NCBI GenBank assembly: GCA_020444175.1
Contig: JAHLLM010000020.1
Coordinates: 1-64,000 of the forward strand
Origin: Desulfobulbaceae bacterium
GTDB lineage: Bacteria; Desulfobacterota; Desulfobulbia; Desulfobulbales; SURF-16
Reading direction: 5' to 3'
Length of the DNA: 64,000 nt
The translations under genes were made by a program, and so were the position numbers. Below are positions 24,732 through 32,835 of the stretch, piece by piece (the stretch's first letter is position 1; the number at the start of each line of letters is the position of its first letter). The notes beneath the pieces are model-generated. The model was not told the DNA's origin. It was given only the letters and a program-made list of their open reading frames with translations, and did not search any database.

Positions 24732-25737
24732 AAATGAGTTTCGCTGTCTCAATATTTCTTGGATTTCCTGTGGCAAGCAGGTCTGCGTACACGAGAAGTG
24801 GAGGGGCAAGGTCTGGAAATTCTGTTTTAACATCACCGAAATCCCAGAATGCTTTGAGGATTTCAATGTCTCCGTCCGCGGCTTTTTTCAGCTTATTCCC
24901 GATGATCAGTTTCCCTGGCTGGTCATGCATATACAGAGTTGCAATCTGGGGTTTAAGATATTCGGTTGCCTTGGCGGCGGCAATTTCACCGCCCCAGAAA
25001 CCATGAAAAGCACGGATGTCGGTTTCCTGCCACCAGTTGTGGTTTTGTGCTGTAAAGCGGCCGATCGTCAGTTTTTGACGCAGCTGCTCGGGGTAGGCTG
25101 TCACCCATCGTTCAAGCAGATTTTCCTTTTTGGTCAGACGCCGGCCTCTTTTGCCCATATCAACGAGATAGCCCATTTCCTTCAGGTCTTTCATGACTAA
25201 GCCCACTGTTCCCAAGGCCACAAGCGCAAGGCGGGCTATCTGCCTGAAAGGTGCATTTTCAAGCCCTTTATTGCACAGAAGGGCAAAAATGACCTGCAGG
25301 CCGGCAGGCCGAAAGGCTCTGTTCATGGGCTCCGGGCGGCGCAATTCCGGAAGTTTATTGCCTTTGATATAGATGAAAAGGGGCAGGGTATTTAAAAATG
25401 CATTGCCTGCTGCATCTATAAACTGGATGTTCATTTTACGGAGTTCTTCGGCGATGGGCGGAGTGACATAGGTGGTCACCAGGATGCCCCTTTCTTGAAA
25501 CTGACCGAGCCTCTGTATTGCAAAGCCGAGGCTTGCCCTGTTCAGGATATTAATGACCTCCACGGCAAACTGCCGTGCTCCCTCCATTCCCGGTATGGCA
25601 ATCTTCAGGGCAGCATCCGGCCCATACTTATCAGCAAGGGCTGGAGGGTGGACAATCTCAAGAAGGAGACCCGTTGCTCCGGCCAGGGCATTCACTGCCT
25701 GTTGGAGAACTGCCTGCTCGGCTATCCTTTTGTTCAT
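24694..25737 (-). CDS. AbiEi-like type IV antitoxin / transcriptional repressor
   Basis: 347 residues from MNKRIAEQAVLQQAV. AGGAAG lies 6 bp upstream; the further in-frame codons to 25773 run through the repeats of the operator and are unlikely. The centre has a winged-helix-like part (RPAGLQVIFALLCNKGLENAPFRQIARLALVALGTVGLVMKDLKEMGYLV), then an AbiEi-like C-terminal part including FHGFWGGEIAAAKATEYLKP. Proteins of this family repress their own operon and neutralise the adjacent nucleotidyltransferase. Repeated GTGTACA and GAACATGG motifs upstream fit autoregulation. Confidence 0.8.
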   Translation of the reverse strand: MNKRIAEQAVLQQAVNALAGATGLLLEIVHPPALADKYGPDAALKIAIPGMEGARQFAVEVINILNRASLGFAIQRLGQFQERGILVTTYVTPPIAEELRKMNIQFIDAAGNAFLNTLPLFIYIKGNKLPELRRPEPMNRAFRPAGLQVIFALLCNKGLENAPFRQIARLALVALGTVGLVMKDLKEMGYLVDMGKRGRRLTKKENLLERWVTAYPEQLRQKLTIGRFTAQNHNWWQETDIRAFHGFWGGEIAAAKATEYLKPQIATLYMHDQPGKLIIGNKLKKAADGDIEILKAFWDFGDVKTEFPDLAPPLLVYADLLATGNPRNIETAKLIYDKNIIGFIGKD

Positions 25738-26114
25738 TGTGGCTTCCTGTGTACACTCATCAAGTGTGTACATTTATTGTGAACGGTGGAAAAAAGTGAA
25801 CAAGTTTTTGTTACTACTTGATTATAAAGTAATTTTTTTGTTTTATGTCTTGATGTGACATCGTTCTTGTTCAATATAATACCATGTTCATTTTTTGTGT
25901 ACATGAAAAAAAATGAACATGGAGATAGCAATCCAGAAATTTTTCAGATGAGAGATATGAAAAACAGCCAGGGTTTCAGTTTTGATAAATTTGCTTGTTA
26001 AGCAAATGAACTTATTGACTTAATTGGCAAAGGACGTGCCTTACACCCGTTTTGCGGGTATAAGAATCCTTCCTGCAAGGTTCAATTTTTTCATTTTTCT
26101 GGAGATCGGATGTA
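25738..26114. other. Operator/promoter region between the AbiE-like operon and the esterase gene
   Basis: About 375 bp. GTGTACA occurs at 25751 and 25767, and a 41-bp palindrome at 25882-25922. A small hairpin CTTACACCCG-TTTTG-CGGGTATAAG is at 26040-26064. AT-rich between; no gene. Confidence 0.6.
25882..25922. promoter_or_regulatory. Palindrome with 15-bp arms, candidate AbiEi operator
   Basis: Arms CCATGTTCATTTTTT and the matching AAAAAATGAACATGG enclose GTGTACATG-like sequence. The same GTGTACA word recurs twice near 25751-25773, immediately before the antitoxin start. AbiEi-type antitoxins bind inverted repeats upstream of their operon. Confidence 0.6.
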
Positions 26115-26594
26115 ATGGATAACACTCTTTTTCTGCACGGACTTGACTCTTCCAGCCATGGTTATAAAGGCCGCTACTTTGCTGAGCATTTTCCCGGGAT
26201 GGTTATTCCTGATTTTGTTGGAGATCTGTCCAAGCGACTTGGAGATCTGGAGAAGGTCTGCCACGGAGGAGAGGATTTTGTTCTCGTTGGCTCAAGCTTT
26301 GGCGGCTTAATGGCAACCTGTTTTGCAATCTCAAATCCTGCCAGGGTAAAAAAGCTTATTCTCCTGGCACCTGCCTTGAATTTTCCTGGGTTTGCAGTAC
26401 CTGAGCAGAAAATACTTACCCCAACTGAAGTCATCATTGGTGACCTGGACACGATCACTCCACCGGATAAGGTTATCCCTCTTGCCCGTCAAACCTTTGA
26501 GAATTTGAAAATTTCCCGCTTTGACGATGACCACTTCCTGCATAAAGCTTTTGGTACTCTGAACTGGAGGGACCTTTTGCAAAAAAGCGGGTGA
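26115..26594 (+). CDS. YqiA/YcfP-like alpha/beta-hydrolase (esterase)
   Basis: 159 residues. The catalytic triad can be read: nucleophile in LVGSSFGG (Ser), acid in GDLDTITP (Asp) and His in DDDHFLH. It starts LFLHGLDSSSHGYKGRYF, the oxyanion HG motif. The small size matches YqiA/UPF0227-type esterases. Substrate unknown, cytoplasmic. It ends 9 bp from the convergent Nudix gene. Confidence 0.87.
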   Translation: MDNTLFLHGLDSSSHGYKGRYFAEHFPGMVIPDFVGDLSKRLGDLEKVCHGGEDFVLVGSSFGGLMATCFAISNPARVKKLILLAPALNFPGFAVPEQKILTPTEVIIGDLDTITPPDKVIPLARQTFENLKISRFDDDHFLHKAFGTLNWRDLLQKSG

Positions 26595-26603
26595 AGGTGA
26601 GTT

Positions 26604-27107
26604 TTATTGTTTGTTTGCAATGATTTTACGGAGAATATCAAGTCCATCAGGACAGAAGGGGTGCTCCTGGGCCATACTCAATATACTGCCGACTTCCATG
26701 AATTCGCCGCTTTCCACCTCTTCTGCCTGCAGGTGCATGGGGCCGTCGTGGATACAGGAAAAAATACGTCCCCAGACCCGATTGCTTCCGTCATCATGGT
26801 AGTGGTCAAAGAGAAAGGTCAGCTCCTCTTTGTCAATGCCAAGCTCTTCCTTGAGTTCGCGTTTTGCTGAAAGTTCATAACTTTCACCAGCCAGAACCAC
26901 GCCGCCTGCGGCAATTTCATAATAACCTGGATAAATGTCTTTACTCTCTGTCCGTTTTTGAACAAAGAGCTGCCCCTTGCTGTTATAGACAAGGATATAG
27001 GTCGCTCGGTGAATGAGATTCCTGGCGCGCATTTCGGCACGGGGAACCTGACCGGTTTCATTGTTTTTCTCATCAACAACAGTGATGATTTCCCTACTTG
27101 AATCCAT
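26604..27107 (-). CDS. Nudix hydrolase (YfcD-like)
   Basis: 167 residues. The Nudix box GGVVLAGESYELSAKRELKEELGI is complete (G-x5-E-x7-REUxEExGU). The preceding EIITVVDEKNNETGQVPRAEMRARNLIHRATYILVYNSKGQLFVQKR resembles YfcD/isopentenyl-diphosphate isomerase-like members. It hydrolyses a nucleoside-diphosphate derivative, identity unknown. Confidence 0.93.
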   Translation of the reverse strand: MDSSREIITVVDEKNNETGQVPRAEMRARNLIHRATYILVYNSKGQLFVQKRTESKDIYPGYYEIAAGGVVLAGESYELSAKRELKEELGIDKEELTFLFDHYHDDGSNRVWGRIFSCIHDGPMHLQAEEVESGEFMEVGSILSMAQEHPFCPDGLDILRKIIANKQ

Positions 27108-27123
27108 GGTATATGTTAATGTG

Positions 27124-27597
27124 TTACTGGTTGCCTGAGAGCATGATAATCCCGAAGAAAATTGCTGATAAAAACGGTAGGATCATAGTTGTGGCGAAAG
27201 TGCCGCGAATTGAATAATTAAAATCAAATAATCTGAAACAGCACAGCGATGCCAGCAGGGTCAGAAGTGGAAGAAGTGTTGCAAAACCCAGGTCCTTCCA
27301 CATTATTATTCCCATGTCGGCATAAAGCAGCATTGCCCCGAAAGTCACTGTGCAGACTGCTGCCTGGCTTATTTCAAAAGCAAATTTGACAATAAACATC
27401 ATAAGGGAATGAAGGCCAAGAACATCAAAGAGATACGTAAGCCCTATAAGGCAGAGGCAGACAAGAAAAATCCAGCCTCCGATAACTCCCTGATGGTTGG
27501 CCAGGTATTCGGTGATGAGATTGTATGAGGGTTCAAACTCTGGATTTACCCGCAGTAAAAACCAGAGTACACCTACAAATGCGCAGTATCTAAGCAT
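27124..27597 (-). CDS. Hypothetical multi-pass membrane protein
   Basis: 157 residues with four to five hydrophobic helices (for example YCAFVGVLWFLLRV, GGWIFLVCLCLIGLTYLF, LLPLLTLLASLCCF, TTMILPFLSAIFFGIIML). Not recognised as a known family. It ends 17 bp from the Nudix gene on the same strand, so the two may be co-transcribed. Confidence 0.65.
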   Translation of the reverse strand: MLRYCAFVGVLWFLLRVNPEFEPSYNLITEYLANHQGVIGGWIFLVCLCLIGLTYLFDVLGLHSLMMFIVKFAFEISQAAVCTVTFGAMLLYADMGIIMWKDLGFATLLPLLTLLASLCCFRLFDFNYSIRGTFATTMILPFLSAIFFGIIMLSGNQ

Positions 27598-27626
27598 GGT
27601 CGTTTCTTGGTTTTACAGAAATTATA

Positions 27627-27938
27627 TTATAAAAATCCAACGGCCTTGTCGATTTTATGGATAAAGGCAAATCCTTTACCCTTTTCATTCAAATGCCCTG
27701 CCTTGATAACAGTATCAAAAACCCTATGCACCTCGGGCTCTTTGCTGACGATCAAAATAATTTCTTTTTCAGGCTTTATGAGCCTGCCCAGAAAACCAAG
27801 TTTTTCTCTTACTCCCCGTCCTCGACCGTAGTAGATGGTTGCGCCTTGGGCACCTGATTTGAGGGCCTCATCGACAACCTTGTCCGCTTCACCCCTCTGG
27901 ACAATGCAGGTAATAAGACTGAGCTTTTCATCTCCCAT
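27627..27938 (-). CDS. P-II-like small signalling protein
   Basis: 103 residues from MGDEKLSLIT, with AGGAG 9 bp upstream, which decides the start against 31 extra residues. GATIYYGRGRGVREKLGFLGRLIKPEKEIILIVSKE is a GlnB-like segment. The T-loop is short and lacks the classical uridylylated Tyr region, so it is a diverged member of the P-II (PII-like) fold family that usually binds nucleotides near a transporter or enzyme. The partner is unknown; the next gene upstream is a metallo-hydrolase. Confidence 0.8.
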   Translation of the reverse strand: MGDEKLSLITCIVQRGEADKVVDEALKSGAQGATIYYGRGRGVREKLGFLGRLIKPEKEIILIVSKEPEVHRVFDTVIKAGHLNEKGKGFAFIHKIDKAVGFL

Positions 27939-28182
27939 ATTTGTTCTCCTCAGAGCATTCTGATGATTTTTCTGAACCCATGACGTTTCAAGTATAAAGT
28001 GAACTGGTTGGTTTTGATCCTGTTGCCACAAAAAAATGGGGCATCAGTTCAAACGATGAAGCCGCCTAGATGGCCACAAAGGCATAATACGAGACTGTCA
28101 AGAAACAGTATGGCACAATTAAAATGGATCTTCCAGCCAATAGTTATCAGAAAAAAGGAGAGATTAAATACACGGCGGGTTT

Positions 28183-28935
28183 TTAGCCGATTGTATCTAT
28201 TGAAGCAAATTCAGGTTCATGTAAGGGAAGAAGAATCTCTGCCCGGTCTCTGACCATAAGCATGAGATCATAGGCTTCGTAGGTGTTGGTACTTGTTCCC
28301 GGAGGGATGACTTCCATTTCCATGGCCTTGACAGCCACCGGCGGCTCGAAATTTTCCTTAATTACACAGAAACCTGTTATAGCAGCCTGGCCCTTTTCTG
28401 TGTCGATGAGGATTGTCAAGCCGCCAGGTGTATGGGCCGGAGTATGGAGAACGCGAATACCCGGTACGACCTCTGTCTCCTCACTGCCTCGCAGGACTTC
28501 AATTTGTTTGGCCTCCTCGATTTCATAGATGTAGTCTTCCACATAGCGGAAATCGAGCGGGTGGGGATCGTGTATGGTTTTCAGTTCATTCTCATGGATG
28601 TAAAATCTGGCATTGCTGCATTTGTAGTCGTTTTCGCAATGATCTGCATGGAGATGGGTGTGGATGACAATATCGATATCTTCCGGCGACAGGCCCCATT
28701 TGGCAAGCCCATCTTCAAATGTGTAGATTTTGCCGCCGATATTCTTTTCCCGATCCTCAGACTGAATGGGGCGCATTTCCCCGGTATCAATCAGGATCTT
28801 TTTGTTGCCACCTTCGATATACCAGCAATAAATAGGAATGGTATAGGGAGTGCCGTAGTCATGCTGGTAGGTCATCATGCCTTTATCAAAAACTTTTGTT
28901 CCCATGACGATGGGGTGAATTTTATATGTTGCCAT
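28183..28935 (-). CDS. Metallo-beta-lactamase-fold hydrolase (AHL-lactonase-like family)
   Basis: 250 residues. The zinc motif HTHLHADHCEND (HxHxDH) is complete, with further ligands in LHTPAHTPGGLTILID (His) and ITGFCVI. It starts MATYKIHPIVMGTKVFDKGMMTY, with a YCWYIEGGNKKILIDTGE strand typical of the N-acyl-homoserine-lactonase family. Many such proteins are not true lactonases. AAGGAGG precedes ATG, which fixes the start. Confidence 0.9.
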   Translation of the reverse strand: MATYKIHPIVMGTKVFDKGMMTYQHDYGTPYTIPIYCWYIEGGNKKILIDTGEMRPIQSEDREKNIGGKIYTFEDGLAKWGLSPEDIDIVIHTHLHADHCENDYKCSNARFYIHENELKTIHDPHPLDFRYVEDYIYEIEEAKQIEVLRGSEETEVVPGIRVLHTPAHTPGGLTILIDTEKGQAAITGFCVIKENFEPPVAVKAMEMEVIPPGTSTNTYEAYDLMLMVRDRAEILLPLHEPEFASIDTIG

Positions 28936-29263
28936 GCTGTCCTCCTTGATTGAGTTTCGATATGAGAAGGGAAAATTGTTATGATCATATACACAATACT
29001 CATTTTTCCCGGTATTGCAATATGCTTCAACGTCGACCAGGGGGTATCAACTGTATAAAGATCGATTGGTCAATGTGAATGATTTGGCAAAAAATGAGGG
29101 CATTTTTTTGCCGCGAAACCTACGGATAAGGCAGAATTTTTTACTTTTCCAAGAAATTTTCGCAGGCTTCGGGGCAACTATGTTCCTTCAGTGGATTCCC
29201 GCCTCAGCGGGAATGACGAGAGAAAGGGTGGAGATGAGGGGCAAGCTGATTTTCAAAAATGGC
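28936..29263. other. Intergenic region with GGGAATGAC-type hairpin
   Basis: About 330 bp between the lactonase-like and nitroreductase genes, both on the minus strand. The only recognisable item is the small repeat at 29192-29217. The long open frame on the plus strand is antisense to the nitroreductase and is not a gene. Confidence 0.5.
29192..29217. repeat. Short interspersed palindrome (ATTCCCGC...GCGGGAAT)
   Basis: GGATTCCCGC-CTCA-GCGGGAATGAC is an imperfect hairpin of the widespread GGATTCCCGCnnnnGCGGGAATGAC class of bacterial intergenic repeats. It lies 47 bp past the nitroreductase stop on that gene's strand and may act as its transcript end. Confidence 0.75.
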
Positions 29264-29782
29264 TCACCATTTTTCCAGGTGCACGGATTTTTCATTAAAA
29301 CGGGTACGGGCCGCAGGCTGATCAGCCGGCCATCCGATGGCAATAGCACACATGGGAATAATGCCCTCCGGCAGATCAAAAAGAGTACAGATGCCGTTCA
29401 TCCGCTCCTCACGAGGATGGACGCCGAGCCAGCATGTCCCCAGTCCCAGGGCATTTGCGGCAAGAAGAATATTTTCCACCGCTGCACTGAGATCCTGCAG
29501 CATATAGGATTCCTTTTGGTCATGGGCTCTGTTGATATCACCGCAGACGACAAACGCGGCTGTGGCCTGGCCCAGCATCTTACCATGGGGCAGCAGGTCT
29601 TTAAGTTTGTCAATGGTTGCCCTTTTCCGGAGCACGATAAAATGCCATGGATCTTTTGCTACAGCAGATGGTGCGGCCATGGCAGCTTCCAGAAGATCGT
29701 GAAGCATATCCTGGGGCACTTCCTTATCTTCATATTTGCGGACACTGCGCCGGGAAAAAATAAAGTCTAATTTTGGGTTCAT
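29264..29782 (-). CDS. Nitroreductase family protein
   Basis: 172 residues starting MNPKLDFIFSRRSVRKYEDKEV, the FMN-binding RRSxRxY motif. Other features are APSAVAKDPWHFIVLR and the C-terminal GLGTCWLGVHPREER with IAIGWPAD. It fits an FMN-dependent NAD(P)H oxidoreductase of the NfsB/FRP group; substrate unknown. AAGGAG precedes ATG. Confidence 0.93.
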   Translation of the reverse strand: MNPKLDFIFSRRSVRKYEDKEVPQDMLHDLLEAAMAAPSAVAKDPWHFIVLRKRATIDKLKDLLPHGKMLGQATAAFVVCGDINRAHDQKESYMLQDLSAAVENILLAANALGLGTCWLGVHPREERMNGICTLFDLPEGIIPMCAIAIGWPADQPAARTRFNEKSVHLEKW

Positions 29783-29803
29783 GAGTCATCTCCTTCCGCT
29801 TTT

Positions 29804-29868
29804 CTCATTCCTCTGACTTCTTTAACTTCCATACCTTCTCTACCTTCTTTTTAACTTCTGCCTTTCAA
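29804..29868. repeat. Pyrimidine-rich ACTTCTT-type degenerate repeat
   Basis: A run of CTTCTTTAACTTCC-like words (about 29808-29868) resembles the longer block at 54129-54250. Such degenerate repeats are often seen between genes in delta-proteobacteria. Function unknown. Confidence 0.5.
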
Positions 29869-30072
29869 TAAAAAAAGCGCCTTGGCAATGAGCAGAAACC
29901 AGGGCGTACCGTGGAGGAAAAAGTCAAACCAGTCCAGTGGACGGACGAGCTCGCCCTTAAAGAGCATCTGCAATTTTTCCCAGATATGGGGAGGGTGAAA
30001 GGGAGCAAGGCCAATGGTCAGACAGGCTATTAGAAGTACGGCCCAGGGGATATCGGCGAGTAATTTTTCCAT
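29851..30072 (-). CDS. Small two-helix membrane protein (PPHI.EKL type, sometimes called RND-associated)
   Basis: 73 residues from MEKLLADIPW at 30072. Two hydrophobic helices (AVLLIACLTIGLAPF and WFLLIAKALFLL) flank HPPHIWEKLQMLFKGELVRPLDWFDFFLHG. The PPHI-WEKL-ML..GELxxPLDWFDxxxHGxPW pattern is a conserved small family, annotated as RND-transporter-like in some databases. No RND gene is adjacent. The longer frame upstream has no coding look. Confidence 0.75.
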   Translation of the reverse strand: MEKLLADIPWAVLLIACLTIGLAPFHPPHIWEKLQMLFKGELVRPLDWFDFFLHGTPWFLLIAKALFLLKGRS

Positions 30073-30190
30073 GACGTTGTTATTTCTGGTAAAGTTGAAA
30101 ATTGTTTTTAAGCACTTTACAGTTATTCTAACGATACTATGTGAAAGAACACCCCGATTGTAAAAAGTTTCAAATTTTTCAATATTTATC

Positions 30191-31369
30191 ATGGATGCAT
30201 ATTTTTTCTGGCTTGCTGCCATCACCTTGTTTTTTCTGCTCGTCTGCGGACTTGAGGGGCTTCGAGGGGCGCGTAAAATTGCCTGGCTTGACTCGGTCTC
30301 ACCTTTAGAAGGAAAAGATCTTCCACTGGTTTCCGTCATCATCCCAGCCCTGAATGAAGAAGAAAATATAAGGGAGGCTCTAAGTTCGGTGCTTGCTCTG
30401 GATTATCCAAATCTTGAGATACTTGCCGTTAATGACCGTTCTACAGACAGCACTGGTGACATTCTTGACGAGATGGCCCATCACTATCCACGCCTTAAAG
30501 TCATTCACCTGAAAACCCTGCCCCCCGGTTGGTTGGGTAAAAGCCATGCTCTGTACCGCGGAGCACAGCAGGCCGGTGGCCGGTACCTGCTCTTCACCGA
30601 TGCCGATGTGGTCATGGAGAGATCAACTCTGCGCAGGGCCTTAAAGCGCATGCTTGAGCAAAATGCTGATCATCTCACTCTTTTTTTCAAGGCAGTGCTT
30701 CCTTCCAGCATATTGCAGATGGTTGTCATCGAGTTTGGTGCTGCCCTTGTGAGTTTTCTTAAGCCCTGGAAAGCTGCGGACCCGAAGTCCGCCTGTTCCA
30801 TCGGCATAGGTGCCTTCAATCTGGTACGCGCGGAAGCATACCGGAATGCCGGCGGTCATGAACGCATCCGTCTGTGTCCGCTTGACGATATCATGCTCGG
30901 CAGACTCCTGAAGGATCAGGGAGGCCGACAGGAATGCCTCTATGGCTACCATTTTATTTCTGTAAAGTGGTACGGGTCATTGTCTGAAATGACCAGGGGA
31001 CTCATGAAAAATACCTTTGCCGCTCTGGAGTATAGTTTTTTGCGTCTTTGTATTTTAACGATCATTCAGTTGGCTGTCAGTATTTGGCCCGTTTGGGCTC
31101 TTCTGGTGACGGATGGAGCCGTCTTTTTAATAAATTTGCTTATCGTCTTGCTGCAAGGTCTCTTTTTTGTCATTGCAGCTCTTTTTGCTGGTATCAGCCC
31201 TTTTCATGCCGTTTGGTTCCCCATTACCCCGTACATTCTTCTCTATATGACCTGGAAGGCCGTTCTCTCTACCTTGTTCCACGGCGGTATCGTCTGGCGT
31301 GATACCTTTTATCCTTTGACGGATCTCAAAGCCGAGCGCTACTTACCGAAAGTTCCATCAAAAAGATAA
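30191..31369 (+). CDS. Membrane glycosyltransferase family 2 (HpnB-like)
   Basis: 392 residues. There is one N-terminal TM helix, then a GT-A domain: LVSVIIPALNEEENI, LEILAVNDRSTDSTGDIL, FTDADVVM (DxD metal site), PLDDIMLGRLLKDQGGR and EMTRGLMKNTFAAL (Q/RxxRW-like region). Three to four C-terminal TM helices follow. The architecture is like hopene-associated glycosyltransferase HpnB and carotenoid-type GT2 proteins, so the acceptor is probably a lipid; this is inference. No hopanoid gene is adjacent. Confidence 0.88.
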   Translation: MDAYFFWLAAITLFFLLVCGLEGLRGARKIAWLDSVSPLEGKDLPLVSVIIPALNEEENIREALSSVLALDYPNLEILAVNDRSTDSTGDILDEMAHHYPRLKVIHLKTLPPGWLGKSHALYRGAQQAGGRYLLFTDADVVMERSTLRRALKRMLEQNADHLTLFFKAVLPSSILQMVVIEFGAALVSFLKPWKAADPKSACSIGIGAFNLVRAEAYRNAGGHERIRLCPLDDIMLGRLLKDQGGRQECLYGYHFISVKWYGSLSEMTRGLMKNTFAALEYSFLRLCILTIIQLAVSIWPVWALLVTDGAVFLINLLIVLLQGLFFVIAALFAGISPFHAVWFPITPYILLYMTWKAVLSTLFHGGIVWRDTFYPLTDLKAERYLPKVPSKR

Positions 31370-31377
31370 GTTGCATG

Positions 31378-31448
31378 CAACGTAATATCAACAAGTTGCA
31401 TATGTGTCGGCGGCGGGTGAGTGGTTTTTTAAGAACCGGTCAAATTTT
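31378..31448 (+). repeat. Repeat element D, diverged/truncated copy 3
   Basis: Shares CAACGTAATATCAACAAG, a following GGCGGCGGG-like run, GGTTTTTT and ACCGGTCAAATTT with the copies at 58430-58561 and 63555-63683. It lacks the CCCTGAAGGGCAT centre present in both others. Confidence 0.65.
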
Positions 31449-31663
31449 GAAAGAGATGTTTTGGGCAGAAAAAATATTTTTGGAAACATGCACTACAAGA
31501 GTTGCTGCTTTCTTGCCTGACAAATTCCCTGTCATGCTATCGGTCTGACTTTACGTCTTTCTTTTTTGTTTCTTTGGCGAGAATAATTCTTTTTCTCTAA
31601 CAAAATTGCCTTGTTAGATCATGCTTAGATTTAAAAAATATACCACTATGTGGTAATTTTTTA

Positions 31664-31693
31664 TTGACATTGTTTTTGTCATTGCCTAAGAAT
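31664..31693 (+). promoter_or_regulatory. Candidate sigma-70 promoter of the cytochrome operon
   Basis: TTGACA at 31664-31669 and TAAGAAT at 31687-31693 with 17-bp spacing. It lies 194 bp upstream of the first cytochrome start. The palindrome CCACTATGTGG (31643-31653) sits just before the -35 and could be an activator site. Confidence 0.5.
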
Positions 31694-31886
31694 GAAGCAA
31701 ATTTTCTAGGTATTTTCTCTCATGCTACAATGTGGTGTTTTGCCGGTCGGCGTGAGAAATTATGACTGAAATGCCTGGCTTAAAAAAATAGCTGCAAAAT
31801 GAAAAAAGAGATCGATCTCGTTCGACAGATCAAAAGTGACATAACGTTATCTGACTGAAATTGATATTGTTTTCGAGCAAATACAT

Positions 31887-32813
31887 TTGAAAAAACGTAA
31901 AAAGGCAGCATTTATCATCTTTCTTGCCGTGAGCAGTGCGGCGTATGCATCCAAAGGGCCACCCGGGGAAATGTCCTTTGTGAACCATGGAGTGACCCCG
32001 GACACAAACATTCATTTTAACGAAGAATTCTGCACAGAATGTCATCTTGAAATTCCCGGCAAAGGGCAAAAGCTCTTATTGAGATTTGCTGATTTTACCC
32101 AAACCTGCCGCTGCCACGGTTATACACCTGAAAATTACACTCATCCTCTGGGCACCAAGCTTTCCCCTGAAGACAAAAGAAAGATTCCCAAAGGATTTCC
32201 TCTTGCGGAAGACACTATCACCTGCAACACCTGCCATGATTTGACATTGCAATGTGATGCACAAGGGAAGGCAAACCATCGCAACGGGAATTTTCTCAGA
32301 GTAAATTCCCTTCAGCCCAGGAGCGCTCTCTGCTATCAATGTCATGACATTTCCAGTTATCAAAGACTCAGCCCGCACCAACAGTTGGATTCATCCGGAA
32401 AGATTATAAAAGCCAAATGTCTGTATTGTCACAGGATGAAACCGGACGAAAAAAAAGCAACCCTGAAAAAACAGCGCAGCGGTGCAGCGGGCACTGTGGA
32501 GTTTGTAGAGGAATTTAATACGCTCTGTTTCAGATGCCACTACAGGCAGACCAGGCAGCATATCATCAACGCCAACCATCTCAAGCCGCCTCCGGCCAAA
32601 ATTCTTGCCAATATAGCGAATTCGGAAAAAAGACTTGGTGTCATTTTTCCCTTGGATGGCAAGGGGGCCGTTGCCTGTCCAACCTGCCATAATCCTCATC
32701 AGCGGGGGATTATTCCTCCTGAACTGCCGGGTGCCAAGGGAGCAGGGGAAAGAAAGAGACTCCGGGTGACAAAGCAGGGCCACAAGATCTGCGTGGCCTG
32801 CCACAATTATTAA
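31887..32813 (+). CDS. Multiheme cytochrome c (seven CxxCH plus one CxCH)
   Basis: 308 residues. The TTG start gives MKKRKKAAFIIFLAVSSAAYAS, a good Sec signal. Heme motifs in order are CTECH, CNTCH, CYQCH, CLYCH, CFRCH, CPTCH and CVACH; between the first and second is TCRCHG, a CxCH of non-standard spacing. Pairing with PH/H residues resembles the doubled-CXXCH cytochromes. It is first of eight co-directional genes; the next starts 22 bp later. It probably serves as periplasmic electron carrier or as subunit of the DsrO/DsrP-like complex. The Shine-Dalgarno is weak. Confidence 0.9.
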   Translation: MKKRKKAAFIIFLAVSSAAYASKGPPGEMSFVNHGVTPDTNIHFNEEFCTECHLEIPGKGQKLLLRFADFTQTCRCHGYTPENYTHPLGTKLSPEDKRKIPKGFPLAEDTITCNTCHDLTLQCDAQGKANHRNGNFLRVNSLQPRSALCYQCHDISSYQRLSPHQQLDSSGKIIKAKCLYCHRMKPDEKKATLKKQRSGAAGTVEFVEEFNTLCFRCHYRQTRQHIINANHLKPPPAKILANIANSEKRLGVIFPLDGKGAVACPTCHNPHQRGIIPPELPGAKGAGERKRLRVTKQGHKICVACHNY

Positions 32814-32835
32814 ACAAAGAAGCGATGGAGAACAC

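Larger units (their letters stand above)
31370..31886. other. Upstream region of the multiheme cytochrome operon
   Basis: About 515 bp. It begins with a diverged copy of repeat D (31378-31448). A candidate sigma-70 promoter lies at 31664-31693, and palindrome CCACTATGTGG precedes it (31643-31653). ATAACGTTAT (31841-31850) is a further palindrome close to the start codon. No gene. Confidence 0.55.

Noticed and set aside
29015-29770. 251-codon open frame on the plus strand
   Set aside because: Antisense to the nitroreductase gene, which has a complete FMN motif and good RBS.
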